DNA of 43,069 bases, from NCBI RefSeq assembly GCF_024345855.1, contig NZ_JAGQBX010000020.1:1-43069 (forward strand), in the 5' to 3' direction. The notes under the pieces were generated by a model. It was not told where the DNA came from. It was given only the letters and a program-made list of their open reading frames with translations, and did not search any database. Shown here one piece after another: positions 1 to 7,292 of the stretch; the first letter of the stretch is position 1; the number at the start of each line of letters is the position of its first letter. This stretch comes from Synechococcus sp. GreenBA-s. GTDB taxonomy: Bacteria > Cyanobacteriota > Cyanobacteriia > PCC-6307 > Cyanobiaceae. The position numbers were made by a program, and so were the translations under genes.

Positions 1-71
1 CTTTCCAAAGGCGAAGCTACTGCAGGCGCTGAAATTAGCAAGATAGCGAGAGCAGCGAGTGTACGTGTCAT
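1..71 (-). CDS. Partial cassette ORF for a probable exported protein
   Basis: This is the start of an open frame with ATG at 71 that runs off the left edge after 23 codons. The visible peptide begins MTRTLAALAI, then a hydrophobic stretch and an APAVAS-type signal peptidase site, so a secreted or periplasmic product is likely. It lies inside the second integron cassette, whose boundary is the GTT core at 136. Codon use is AT-richer than the chromosome. No clear Shine-Dalgarno sequence precedes the ATG. The function cannot be told from this fragment. Confidence 0.5.
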   Translation of the reverse strand, partial: MTRTLAALAILLISAPAVASPLE

Positions 72-128
72 GGTTTTTAGTGTGCAGTGGATAGGATGCC
101 TCAGAGGAGAGTGTTAGCAAAACTTGTA

Positions 129-220
129 CGGATAACGCTGCCCCTGAGTGGCAGGCAAGGACTTGGCAACGCAGGCTGGGAATCGATGGTGGCCTGTCCA
201 CTCGAGGGGCGTGTTATCCG
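129..220 (-). other. attC recombination site of the hicAB cassette
   Basis: The ends are perfect 8-bp inverted repeats, CGGATAAC (129-136) and GTTATCCG (213-220), holding the AAC/GTT core triplets. Inside, 140-155 pairs with 193-210 over 6+6+4 bp with just two unpaired bases, G204 and T197. An unpaired spacer (137-139 against 211-212) and a 37-nt terminal loop region (156-192) complete the attC plan. The extrahelical G and T lie on the plus strand, the bottom strand of a cassette read on the minus strand, as known for folded attC sites. The site directly follows hicB. Confidence 0.92.
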
Positions 221-225
221 TTCCT

Positions 226-558
226 CTATGCCGTGACACTTTTCTGAAGCGCTTCCTGAGCAAGTGCGTTGAGACTCTTCCCCTGTTCCTCCGCGGTCAT
301 CGCCAACTTCTCATGTAGTTCAGGAGGAATTCGAAGATTGAACTTGCCGGAATACTGTCTACGGGGCTCCATTCCTTGCTCCTTACAGACCTCAAGAAAG
401 ATTTCCAGCGATTTCTTGAACTCATGACGAAGCTCATCAGGGCTTGACCCATAGAAATCCGCACCCCCGGAGAGTCCAAGAATCTCCCCCCGAAACTGAT
501 CTGTTTCTTCGTTGTACTCAATCCTTGCGTGATAGCCGTCGACTGTCATCAGATTCAT
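226..558 (-). CDS. hicB: HicB family antitoxin
   Basis: Antitoxin of a type II toxin-antitoxin pair that binds and inhibits HicA and usually represses its own operon. The 110-residue product has a HicB-type N-terminal half (motifs YHARIEYNEE and GEILGLSGGADFYG) and a C-terminal ribbon-helix-helix-like segment (KFNLRIPPELHEKL, then SLNALAQEAL) that would bind DNA. The ATG at 558 is chosen because it overlaps the hicA stop as ATGA, which implies translational coupling; an in-frame start at 585 lies inside hicA and is unlikely. The attC site begins 5 bases past the stop, so the gene fills the end of its cassette. Confidence 0.93.
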   Translation of the reverse strand: MNLMTVDGYHARIEYNEETDQFRGEILGLSGGADFYGSSPDELRHEFKKSLEIFLEVCKEQGMEPRRQYSGKFNLRIPPELHEKLAMTAEEQGKSLNALAQEALQKSVTA

Positions 559-809
559 GGTGTCACTCCGTGCTCTTCGAACCATTTGCGGATTGAAGCA
601 ACAGCACCCTTATCTGTATCGGGCGATGGGTGGGGTCTGTGGAAGACCCTGACCTCGCCAAACAGAATGACCGCGACGCGGCTGCCAGCCCTTTCGCTGA
701 CCTCCCCACCAAGCTCTTGAAACAGGGCTTCGATGTCCCTCCACGGCAGGCCGCCGCTTACAGGTCGGGAGAAGATCAGCTCGAGGGTTCGCTGGTGCTT
801 CCGCTTCAT
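555..809 (-). CDS. hicA: HicA family toxin (mRNA interferase)
   Basis: Toxin partner of HicB; HicA proteins are small dsRBD-fold RNases that cleave mRNA. The 84-residue product begins MKRKHQRTLE and contains GEVRVFHRPHPSPDTDKGAV near residues 51-70. The G-S-H motif that holds the catalytic His in many HicA proteins reads G-S-R here (residues 42-44), a form I recall in one HicA subfamily. It is the first gene of the cassette. A three-codon ORF (Met-Val-Gln-stop, ATG at 817) preceded by GGGAGG ends on the hicA ATG as AATGA, so initiation may be coupled to it. Confidence 0.92.
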   Translation of the reverse strand: MKRKHQRTLELIFSRPVSGGLPWRDIEALFQELGGEVSERAGSRVAVILFGEVRVFHRPHPSPDTDKGAVASIRKWFEEHGVTP

Positions 810-816
810 TGCACCA

Positions 817-837
817 TGGTACTGCCTCCCGGTACCA
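817..837. promoter_or_regulatory. Inverted repeat upstream of hicA, candidate HicB operator
   Basis: TGGTAC, nine bases, then GTACCA form a perfect 6-bp-arm inverted repeat just before hicA, with the GGGAGG ribosome-binding sequence between the arms. HicB antitoxins commonly bind inverted repeats at their own promoter. The site lies inside the cassette, so it would move with hicAB. Binding is inferred from position and symmetry only. Confidence 0.4.
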
Positions 838-851
838 GTGGAGGCCATCTC

Positions 852-911
852 TCAACAGTGTGCTGGATACGGATAACTTGTCATTGGCTGGTTCCGTGAA
901 CCAACAGCCAT
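852..911 (-). CDS. 19-codon leader ORF spanning the attI/cassette junction
   Basis: An ATG at 911 is preceded by a very strong Shine-Dalgarno sequence (AAGGAGG six bases before the ATG, within minus-strand bases 926-915). The frame reads MAVGSRNQPMTSYPYPAHC and stops at 852, crossing the recombination point at 876/877. Its SD and first codons lie on the attI side, the rest in the cassette. This resembles the SD-led small ORF-11 in the attI1 region of class 1 integrons, which aids translation of the first cassette gene. hicA starts 42 bases after its stop. Expression is inferred. Confidence 0.5.
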   Translation of the reverse strand: MAVGSRNQPMTSYPYPAHC

Positions 912-935
912 AGGCCTCCTCCTTCCGATAACCAC
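870..935 (-). other. attI-like region and cassette junction
   Basis: On the minus strand the cassette begins with GTTATCCG (877 to 870), an intact G^TT core with no attC-type partner on its integrase side, so the sequence between here and intI should be attI. A related octamer GTTATCGG lies about 55 bases upstream (932 to 925) as a direct repeat, comparable to the accessory integrase-binding repeats of known attI sites. A short hairpin with arms TGGCTG and CAGCCA (886-911) lies between. The exact attI limits are not determinable by eye. Confidence 0.6.
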
Positions 936-974
936 GGCAAGAGACCCGCCGAGATGAGGCGAGAAGTCGGGCGC

Positions 975-980
975 TGTCTA
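975..980 (-). promoter_or_regulatory. Candidate -10 element for cassette transcription
   Basis: Minus-strand TAGACA, within CCTAGACAG, lies 63 bases upstream of the leader ATG at 911 and downstream of the intI stop. It resembles the CTAG-containing -10 boxes seen elsewhere in this window. No clear -35 element is visible, so cassettes could instead be read through from intI. Confidence 0.25.
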
Positions 981-1048
981 GGTTTTCGGCCCCAGTCCCA
1001 GAAGCCCTGGCAATGGTTCACGGGTCCGATATGCGCCTGTTCGTCAGG

Positions 1049-2020
1049 CTACACAAGATCAGCTGGACTGCGTACCCCCAGCGGACCTCGGTTGAGGACG
1101 TGGGTATAGATCATGGTGGTACTGACATCCTGATGACCCAGTAGTTCCTGGATCGTGCGGATGTCCTGGCCGCGTTCCAGGAGATGGGTGGCAAAGGAAT
1201 GGCGAAAGGTGTGGCAGCTGGCCGCTTTCGTCACGCCGGCCTCGGCCACGGCTCGCTTCACGGCCTTCTGCACCACACTCGGATCGAGGTGGTGGCGGCC
1301 CTGGGTGCCGGATTGCCTGTCATGCCAACGGTTCTGCTGGGGGAACACCCACTGCCAGGCCCACTCCCTCTCGGCATTCGGATACTTCCTGGCCAGGGCG
1401 TAGGGCATCACAACCCGGCCCCAGCCTGCCGCGAGATCGGCCCGGTGCACGTTGCGCACCTTGAGCAGATGCTCCTGCAACCCAGGCACCAGGCTCTGGG
1501 GCAGCAACGTCAGCCGGTCTTTGCCACCCTTGCCGTCGCGAACGGTGAGTTCTTGCCGCTGGAAATCCAGATCCTTGACCCGTAATCGCAGGGCCTCCAT
1601 CAAGCGCAGCCCGCTGCCGTAGAGCAGCCCCACCACCAGCGCCGCGTCGCCCTCCAACCGGTCGCGCACCGCACGCACCTCCGCCTCGCTCAGCACCACC
1701 GGCAGGCGCCGCCTGGTCCGAGCCCGCACCACCCCCTCCAGCTCCAGATCCCGCTCCAGCAATTCGCGGTAGAGAAACAGCAGCGCCGCCAAGGCCTGGT
1801 TCTGGGTGGAGGCACTCACCTGCAGGTCCACCGCCAGATGACTCAGAAAGGCGTTCACCTCGGCGCTGCCCATCTCGCGGGGATGACGCCGTCCGTGGAA
1901 GCGCAGGAACCGCCTGAGCCACTGTTCGTAGGTCTTCACCGTGCGGCGGGCGTAGTGCCGCACCTGCAGCTCCTCCCGGTAACGCTGGATCAAGCCGGGG
2001 GGTCTCGGATCGCTGGGCAC
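1049..2020 (-). CDS. intI: Integron integrase (tyrosine recombinase IntI)
   Basis: Site-specific recombinase that inserts and excises gene cassettes at attI and attC. The 323-residue protein has the N-terminal SAM-like domain (about 8-95) and the catalytic domain with Arg139 (YGSGLR), Lys167 (GKGGKDR), His270/Arg273 ([12 protein letters not shown]), His296 (LLGHQD) and Tyr305 (IYTHV). The insert at about 213-245, including AWQWVFPQ, is the patch that separates IntI from XerC/XerD. It starts 46 bases after the rluA-like stop on the same strand, so it may be cotranscribed with it. No LexA-type box was seen upstream. All catalytic residues are intact. Confidence 0.95.
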   Translation of the reverse strand: MPSDPRPPGLIQRYREELQVRHYARRTVKTYEQWLRRFLRFHGRRHPREMGSAEVNAFLSHLAVDLQVSASTQNQALAALLFLYRELLERDLELEGVVRARTRRRLPVVLSEAEVRAVRDRLEGDAALVVGLLYGSGLRLMEALRLRVKDLDFQRQELTVRDGKGGKDRLTLLPQSLVPGLQEHLLKVRNVHRADLAAGWGRVVMPYALARKYPNAEREWAWQWVFPQQNRWHDRQSGTQGRHHLDPSVVQKAVKRAVAEAGVTKAASCHTFRHSFATHLLERGQDIRTIQELLGHQDVSTTMIYTHVLNRGPLGVRSPADLV

Positions 2021-2066
2021 GGATACAGCTCCGCCGTTCCTGCCCAGGGTTCCCGGCTTCAGCCCC

Positions 2067-3083
2067 TCAGAGCGCCAGCACCTCCGGCACCTCTAGCTGC
2101 AGCCGGCCGCCATCGGGAGGCTCCAGCTCCAGCCGCCAGGCCTGCAACCGGTAGCCGCCGTCGCCCGGCAGGGCCGCCGACCGGGCCAGGCCCCCGGGCC
2201 CATAGAGCGGATCCCCCAGCAGGGGAGCCCCCACGGCCGCGCAGTGGATGCGGATCTGATGCGGGCGCCCACTGGCGATCGCCACCTGCACCAGATCTGC
2301 GCTGGCGCCGCGCTCCAGCAGGGTGAGCGTGCTGCGGGCGGAGCGATCGCCGGGATCTGATCCATCAGCAGCGCACCAGATCTGGCCCAGTTGCGGATGG
2401 GGGCGGCGGCCGATCGGCACCTGGATCGAGATCGCCTCCTCTGGGGCCAGGGGCAGCATCCCGGGCACCACCAGGGCGCGGTAGAGCTTGCGGCAGCCCT
2501 GCGCCTCCCCCGACCCCGCCTCGGGCTCCGCCGCTGTGCTCTCCCGCAGCCGGGCGCTCAGCCAGGCCCGCGTCGCCGGCCGGCGCGCGCACACCAGCAG
2601 CCCACTGGTGAAACGGCCCAGCCGGTGCACCGGGCGGGGGATGCCGGCGGGATCGTCGGCGTGGCGGCGCTCCAGCAGCCGCAGCGCCGTGTGCTCCAGC
2701 CAGCCGCCGGCCGGCAGTACCGGCAGGCCGCTCGGCTTGTCGATCACGTGCAGGTCGCCGTCGTCGAACACGACGGACCAGGACACCGGTACGGCCGCTT
2801 CCTGCCAGGGGGGCCGATGCCACGCCAGCGCCTCGCCGGCGGCGAGGGCCGCATCGGCCCGGAGCTGCTGGCCGTTCCGACGGATCTCGCCGGCGGCCAG
2901 CCGCTCACGCCATACCGCCTGATCCGAATGGCGGTAGCGGGCCGCGTAGAACGCGCTCACCAGCAAGGGAACATCCCCGGCGGCGGCAACCAGATCAGCC
3001 GTGCGCACCCGGTCGCGATAGATCCAGCCGCTGTTGAACGCCGCCGGCAGCCGGCGCGGCGGCAGCGGCCCGGGCTCAGCCAA
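2067..3083 (-). CDS. RluA-like pseudouridine synthase with HRLG in place of HRLD
   Basis: The 338-residue protein has the RluA fold: a short S4-like segment near residues 55-90, then [14 protein letters not shown] [10 protein letters not shown] (113-122), the catalytic-loop region and GRPHQIRIH near the C-terminus. The loop that normally reads HRLDxxTSG, with the catalytic Asp, reads HRLGRFTSG (153-161), so the nucleophile is Gly. The start is TTG, six bases after the response-regulator stop, which suggests one operon. It may be a divergent RluA branch or an inactive RNA-binding paralogue. The substrate RNA is unknown. Confidence 0.8.
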   Translation of the reverse strand: MAEPGPLPPRRLPAAFNSGWIYRDRVRTADLVAAAGDVPLLVSAFYAARYRHSDQAVWRERLAAGEIRRNGQQLRADAALAAGEALAWHRPPWQEAAVPVSWSVVFDDGDLHVIDKPSGLPVLPAGGWLEHTALRLLERRHADDPAGIPRPVHRLGRFTSGLLVCARRPATRAWLSARLRESTAAEPEAGSGEAQGCRKLYRALVVPGMLPLAPEEAISIQVPIGRRPHPQLGQIWCAADGSDPGDRSARSTLTLLERGASADLVQVAIASGRPHQIRIHCAAVGAPLLGDPLYGPGGLARSAALPGDGGYRLQAWRLELEPPDGGRLQLEVPEVLAL

Positions 3084-3089
3084 TCAGGC

Positions 3090-3836
3090 TCACTCCACCA
3101 GGCCGTGTTCAAGGGCGTAGCGCACCAGTTCGGTGCGGCTGGCGGTGCCGGTCTTGGTGAACAGCCGGCTCACGTATTTCTCCACATTGCGGATGGAGGT
3201 TTCCAGGCGCCGGGCGATCTCCTTGTTCATCATTCCCTCGGCCACCAGCTGCAGCACCGAGGCCTCGCGGGGGGTGAAGTCGTGCCGCACCGGGCCGACG
3301 GCCTTCTTGCTGCCGCCGCCCTGGAGCAGCGAGCGGATCTCGGTGATCTGCTTGGCCATCTGGCCGATGTCGGCATCGGCGTAGCGGGCGGCCTCGGCCA
3401 GCAGACGCTCCTGGCGGCGCACCACGTTGCGCACCCGCGCCACCAGCTCATCGGGGTCGAACGGCTTGGGGATGTAGTCGTCCACGCCGGCGTGGAAGCC
3501 CTCGATCCGGTCGGCCGTCATGCCCTTGGCGGTGAGGAAGATCACCGGCGTGCCCCCCAGGCGCTCGTCGGCCCGCAGGCGCTTGAGCAGCCCGTAGCCA
3601 TCCAGGCGGGGCATCATCACGTCGCTGAGCACCACGTCGGGCAGCAGCTCCTGGGCCTTGGTCCAGCCGTCCTCGCCGTCCACGGCCGTGGTCACATGGA
3701 AGCCCTCGTCCTCCAGGTAGGTCTGCACGGCGGTGCGCAGACCGGGCTCGTCGTCCACCAGCAGCAGCCGCGGCGGGGCCGGCGGCGGCGCCTCCGGGGC
3801 CTCGGCGGCGGGCTGGAGATCGGGGTCGAGGCTCAT
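3090..3836 (-). CDS. Two-component response regulator, receiver plus LuxR-type HTH
   Basis: The 248-residue DNA-binding regulator has a receiver domain at about 24-140 (LLLVDDEPG, phosphoacceptor Asp in VVLSDVMMPRLDG, Lys in DDYIPKPFDP) and a C-terminal LuxR/NarL helix-turn-helix at about 185-245 (FTPREASVLQLVAEGMMNKE and NVEKYVSRLF). A Pro/Ala-rich tail precedes the receiver. It resembles the Ycf29-like LuxR-type regulators of cyanobacteria, but the exact orthologue is not certain, so no symbol is given. No histidine kinase is adjacent. It is likely cotranscribed with the pseudouridine synthase downstream. Confidence 0.9.
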   Translation of the reverse strand: MSLDPDLQPAAEAPEAPPPAPPRLLLVDDEPGLRTAVQTYLEDEGFHVTTAVDGEDGWTKAQELLPDVVLSDVMMPRLDGYGLLKRLRADERLGGTPVIFLTAKGMTADRIEGFHAGVDDYIPKPFDPDELVARVRNVVRRQERLLAEAARYADADIGQMAKQITEIRSLLQGGGSKKAVGPVRHDFTPREASVLQLVAEGMMNKEIARRLETSIRNVEKYVSRLFTKTGTASRTELVRYALEHGLVE

Positions 3837-3869
3837 GGGCCCGCGGGCGGCAGGGGCGATGCCCGCAAT

Positions 3870-4385
3870 CTATCGAGCGTTTCCGGGCAGCACCTCCTGC
3901 CGCTCCTGCCGCTGGCCCGAAAAGCCCAGCTGACGGGCCACGACCTGCAGACCGGCGGGGTCCTTGCCGGCGTGCTCGGGGAAGCAGGCGGCCCACCAGA
4001 TCTGGTGGTCGAGCCGGTTGGCGGGGGTGATGATCCCGCCCGGATTGAGCTCCCGCAGGATGAACTGACGGCCGTTGCTGGTGATCCGCATCGGCGCCGC
4101 CGGGCTGCAGCGCAGGGTCTCGGTGCGCACCCGCAGGTCGTTGGGCTTCTCCAGCCACACCTTGATCTGGCGCACCGCCGGGTCGGCCGGATCCCGGCTC
4201 ACCGAAAACACGCCGGTGACCTCCTGGCCCGCCATGGTGGCGCGCTCTTCGAGCACCACCAGCCCCTCCGGGCGGGCCGCGGCGGGCGCCACCATCTCGC
4301 CCTCGGCGGCCTGGGCCGGCGGGCCGGCCAGGGGCAAGCCAGCCGCCAGGGCTACGGCGAGGGCGAGGGGAAGCGGGCGGGCCAT
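3870..4385 (-). CDS. Exported protein of unknown function
   Basis: A 171-residue product beginning MARPLPLALAVALAAG with an Ala/Leu-rich signal peptide and a likely AxA cleavage site near GPPAQA. The mature part is moderately polar with two cysteines (LRCSPAAP and WAACFPEH), which might form a disulfide. The ATG at 4385 is chosen because it starts exactly at the signal peptide; upstream codons are Gly/Arg-rich and unconvincing. It ends 34 bases before the response regulator. I do not recognise a domain. Confidence 0.7.
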   Translation of the reverse strand: MARPLPLALAVALAAGLPLAGPPAQAAEGEMVAPAAARPEGLVVLEERATMAGQEVTGVFSVSRDPADPAVRQIKVWLEKPNDLRVRTETLRCSPAAPMRITSNGRQFILRELNPGGIITPANRLDHQIWWAACFPEHAGKDPAGLQVVARQLGFSGQRQERQEVLPGNAR

Positions 4386-5694
4386 GGCGGGGCGGCGGGG
4401 GAAGCGCCAGAGCGGGCGTGCTTGCCAGCAGGGGGCCCCCAGGCCGCCGCCGCCAAGACCGCTGACCCCCACCGACCCCACCGACCCCGGCCCGGCTCCG
4501 CCGCCCCCCGGGGGCGACCCCGCCCGGCCCGTCTACCTCGACCACCAGGCCACCACCCCCTGCGACCCTGCGGTGCTGGCGGCGATGGCGCCCTGGTGGA
4601 GCGACCAGTTCGCCAACCCCGCCAGCCGCCTGCACCGGCCAGGCCTGCTGGCGGCGGCGGCGGTGGAGCAGGCCCGCGGCCGCCTCGCGGCGGCGCTGGG
4701 GCTGGCCCTGGGGGATGGCCCTCCCGCCGGGGGGAGCGAGGGCTGGGCGGTGGTGTTCAGCAGCGGCGCCACCGAGGCCAACAACCTGGCCCTCAAGGGC
4801 CTGGCCGAAGCCGAGCTGACGGCCGGCGGGCGGCGCCGCCACCTGCTCACCCTGGCCACCGAGCACCGGGCCGTGCTCGATCCGCTGCGCTACCTGGCCG
4901 GCCACGGCTTCCGGCTCACGGAGCTGGCCGTGGGCGGCGACGGCCTGGTGGATCCAGCCGCCCTGGAGGCGGCCCTGGAGCCCGACACGCTGCTGGTGAG
5001 CGTGATGGCCGCCAACAACGAGATCGGCGTGCTCCAGCCCCTGGCCGCCATCGGCGCCCTCTGCCGCGCCCGCGGCATCCGGTTCCACTGCGACGCCGCC
5101 CAGGCCGTGGGCCAGATCCCCCTGCAGCCCGGCGCCCTCGGCATCGACCTGCTCAGCCTCAGCGGCCACAAGCTCTACGGCCCCAAGGGCATCGGCGCCC
5201 TGGTGGTCGCCCCGGGCGTGCGGCTGGCACCCCAGCAGCACGGCGGCGGCCAGGAGGGGGGCCTGCGGGCCGGCACCCTGCCGGTGCCGCTGATCGTGGG
5301 GCTGGCGGAGGCCCTGGCCCTGGCCGAGGCGGATCGGGAGCCGCGGGCCGCCCGGCTGGGCGCCCTGCGGGATCGGCTCTGGGCGGAGCTGCAGGCGCTG
5401 GGGGGCATCGCCCTCAACGGCGCCCTGGCCCCGCGGCTGGCCCACAACCTCAACGTCAGCGTGGCCGGCGTGGACGGCACCGCCCTGCACCGCGGCCTGC
5501 GCCACCGGCTGGCGGTGAGCAGCGGCTCGGCCTGCAGCGCCGGCAGCCCCTCCCACGTGCTGGCGGCCCTGGGCCGCAGCCGCAGCGAGGCGGCGGCCTC
5601 GATCCGCTTCGGGCTGGGACGCGGCACCAGCCCCGCCGACATCGACACGGCCCTGGCGGTGCTCGGCGCCACGATCCGGGAACTGCGGGGCTGA
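4384..5694 (+). CDS. Cysteine desulfurase (class V aminotransferase, IscS/NifS family)
   Basis: PLP enzyme that removes sulfur from cysteine for Fe-S clusters and other sulfur uses. The core begins at residue 51 with YLDHQATTPCDP, carries SSGATEANNLAL, the PLP lysine in LSGHKLYGPKG and the catalytic Cys in SSGSACSAGSPSH. The core is about 386 residues, normal for the family, behind an unusual Arg/Pro-rich extension. The only ATG before the core is at 4384, whose bases overlap the divergent gene's ATG (the palindrome CATG). A downstream non-ATG start is possible. The short Cys loop fits group I enzymes, but the exact paralogue is not assigned. Confidence 0.9.
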   Translation: MAGRRGKRQSGRACQQGAPRPPPPRPLTPTDPTDPGPAPPPPGGDPARPVYLDHQATTPCDPAVLAAMAPWWSDQFANPASRLHRPGLLAAAAVEQARGRLAAALGLALGDGPPAGGSEGWAVVFSSGATEANNLALKGLAEAELTAGGRRRHLLTLATEHRAVLDPLRYLAGHGFRLTELAVGGDGLVDPAALEAALEPDTLLVSVMAANNEIGVLQPLAAIGALCRARGIRFHCDAAQAVGQIPLQPGALGIDLLSLSGHKLYGPKGIGALVVAPGVRLAPQQHGGGQEGGLRAGTLPVPLIVGLAEALALAEADREPRAARLGALRDRLWAELQALGGIALNGALAPRLAHNLNVSVAGVDGTALHRGLRHRLAVSSGSACSAGSPSHVLAALGRSRSEAAASIRFGLGRGTSPADIDTALAVLGATIRELRG

Positions 5695-5718
5695 GGGGTC
5701 GGGGCAGCGCCAGGGCCC

Positions 5719-6306
5719 TCAGCCCGGCCCCCACACGCTCAGCACCACGAAACCCAGCACGCCGATCACCGCCAGGATCACCTGGGCCAGCCGGCTCACG
5801 AGCATGCCGCTCACCACCGCCAGGCCCACCACCAGGGAGCGGCGCAGCGTCTCGAAACCCCGCGTGCGGCCGGCGCCGAGCTCCGCCACCAGCTCGCCGA
5901 GGGCCGCGCCCGCCAGCGGCCCCAGCAGGGCCCCCAGCAGCGGACCTCCCACCGGCAGGGCCGGCAGCAGCCCCAGCAGCCCCACCACCAGGCCGAGGCC
6001 GGCGCCGATGTAGGCCCAGCGGCTGGCCTTGAGCCGGGCCGCCCCCAGCACCAGGCCGAGGGCGTCGGCGCCCCAGCCCAGCAGCAGGATCAGCACCGCC
6101 AGGGCCAGGGCCGGCCAGCCGGCGCTCCAGCCCACCGCCCAGCACCACAGGCCGGCACCGACCGGCAGCAGCGCCAGGCCGGGCAGCACCGGGAACAGGG
6201 TGCCGGGGATCGCCACCAGCTGGATCGCCAGCGCCAGCCACCAGATCAGGTCGGTGCGGCTGATGCCGGCCAGGGCCTGGCGCAGGGGGTCGAGGAGGGC
6301 GTCCAT
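5719..6306 (-). CDS. DUF456-type membrane protein
   Basis: A 195-residue hydrophobic protein with about five or six membrane spans. The N-terminal IPGTLFPVLPGLALLPVGAG and the Gly-rich PVGGPLLGALLGPLAGAALGE loop match the DUF456 family, whose function is unknown. It lies 10 bases downstream of rsmH on the same strand, so the two are probably cotranscribed, and it converges with the cysteine desulfurase. Confidence 0.8.
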   Translation of the reverse strand: MDALLDPLRQALAGISRTDLIWWLALAIQLVAIPGTLFPVLPGLALLPVGAGLWCWAVGWSAGWPALALAVLILLLGWGADALGLVLGAARLKASRWAYIGAGLGLVVGLLGLLPALPVGGPLLGALLGPLAGAALGELVAELGAGRTRGFETLRRSLVVGLAVVSGMLVSRLAQVILAVIGVLGFVVLSVWGPG

Positions 6307-6316
6307 CAGGCGAGCA

Positions 6317-7246
6317 TCAGGCGGAGGTGCCGGACTCGGGCGGGCGGCGGCGGGCCACCCGCAGCTTGGCCGAACGGCTGCGGGGGTTGGCGGCCTGCTC
6401 CACCTCGCTGGCCACCAGCGGCTTGCGGGTCACGCGCTGCAGCCGCTCGTCGCCGGCGAAGGCCGTCTTGACCCGGCGATCCTCCAGGGAGTGGAAGCTG
6501 ATCACGCCGAACAGGCCGCCCGGCAGCAGCCAGTCGGGGGCGACGGCCAGCAGGCGGTCGAGCACCCCCAGCTCGTCGTTCACGGCGATGCGCAGGGCCT
6601 GGAAGGTGCGGGTAGCGGGGTGGATGCGGCCGCGGCGGGCCGCCGGCGGGTAGCAACCGGCCACCAGGTAGGCCATGGCGGCGGTGCCGCTGAAGGGGCC
6701 CTGCTCCAGCAGGTGGGCCTTGATCTTGCGGGCGATCCGCCGCGACTGGCGCTCCTCGCCGTAGGCGTAGATCAGGTCCGCCAGCTCGACCTCCTCGAGC
6801 CGAGCGATCAGCTCCGCGGCGGTCTCGCCGGCCTCGGGGTTCATGCGCATGTCCAGCGGGCCGTCGGCGCGGAAGCTGAAGCCCCGGGCCGCCACATCCA
6901 GCTGGGGGCTGCTCACCCCCAGATCCGCCAGCACCAGCGCGGCGGGCTCCGGCGGCGTGAAGGCGGCGAAGTTCGTGGCCACGATCGACACCCGTTCGCC
7001 GAAGGGCTCCAGCCGCTCGGCGGCGGCGGCCCGGGCGGTGGGGTCTTGGTCGAGGCCGATCAGGCGCAGGCTCGGATGGGCCTGCAGCAGCAGGGCGCTG
7101 TGGCCGCCGCCGCCGAGGGTGCAGTCGATCAGCAGGGGGCTGGGGCCGGCCTCCGGTGCGCCGGGCGGCAGGGCGGCGAAGGCCTCCAGCAGCGGATCGG
7201 CCAGCACCGGCAGGTGCTCAAACGGGGTGGTCGCCGAATCGGGCAT
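6317..7246 (-). CDS. rsmH: 16S rRNA (cytosine(1402)-N4)-methyltransferase RsmH
   Basis: Methylates N4 of C1402 in 16S rRNA using SAM. The 309-residue protein has the N-terminal [12 protein letters not shown], the SAM-binding [15 protein letters not shown], the [18 protein letters not shown] segment and the [15 protein letters not shown] block typical of MraW/RsmH. The ATG at 7246 has a good ribosome-binding site (AGGAAGG). It diverges from ndhH with 46 bases between the starts. Confidence 0.96.
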   Translation of the reverse strand: MPDSATTPFEHLPVLADPLLEAFAALPPGAPEAGPSPLLIDCTLGGGGHSALLLQAHPSLRLIGLDQDPTARAAAAERLEPFGERVSIVATNFAAFTPPEPAALVLADLGVSSPQLDVAARGFSFRADGPLDMRMNPEAGETAAELIARLEEVELADLIYAYGEERQSRRIARKIKAHLLEQGPFSGTAAMAYLVAGCYPPAARRGRIHPATRTFQALRIAVNDELGVLDRLLAVAPDWLLPGGLFGVISFHSLEDRRVKTAFAGDERLQRVTRKPLVASEVEQAANPRSRSAKLRVARRRPPESGTSA

Positions 7247-7257
7247 GGCTTCCTTCC

Positions 7258-7263
7258 TAAGAT
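7258..7263 (+). promoter_or_regulatory. Candidate -10 element for ndhH
   Basis: TAAGAT lies 29 bases before the ndhH ATG in the 46-base divergent gap with rsmH. It fits the TAnnnT pattern of cyanobacterial -10 elements. No -35 element is obvious. The same bases, read on the other strand, overlap the rsmH ribosome-binding site. Confidence 0.35.
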
Positions 7264-7292
7264 CCCGGCAACGACCGACAGCCCACGGCCCC

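Larger units (their letters stand above)
1..2020 (-). mobile_element. Chromosomal integron end: intI, attI-like region, hicAB cassette, attC, start of a second cassette
   Basis: The parts all read on the minus strand in the order integrase (1049-2020), attI-like region (about 870-935), complete cassette (876 to 136) with hicA, hicB and attC, then a second cassette entering the left edge. Both cassettes begin with GTTATCCGTA on the minus strand, as expected if IntI cut the same G^TT core each time. The cassettes look less GC-rich than the rest of the window, which suggests foreign origin. In most integrons intI diverges from its cassettes; here intI and cassettes share direction and the array lies beyond the intI 3' end. 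How far the array extends to the left cannot be seen. Confidence 0.85.

Noticed and set aside
886..911. Hairpin near the attI junction as an additional attC
   Set aside because: There is no inverted GTT-core partner at the far side; the second core-like octamer (925-932) is a direct repeat, as expected for attI.
3448..5556. A 702-codon minus-strand open frame
   Set aside because: It overlaps recognised genes on both strands and its product is low-complexity, so it is a shadow frame.
2391..6032. A 1213-codon plus-strand open frame
   Set aside because: It lies opposite rluA-like, the response regulator, the exported protein and part of the desulfurase; the Pro/Arg/Gly-rich product is a GC-rich antisense shadow.
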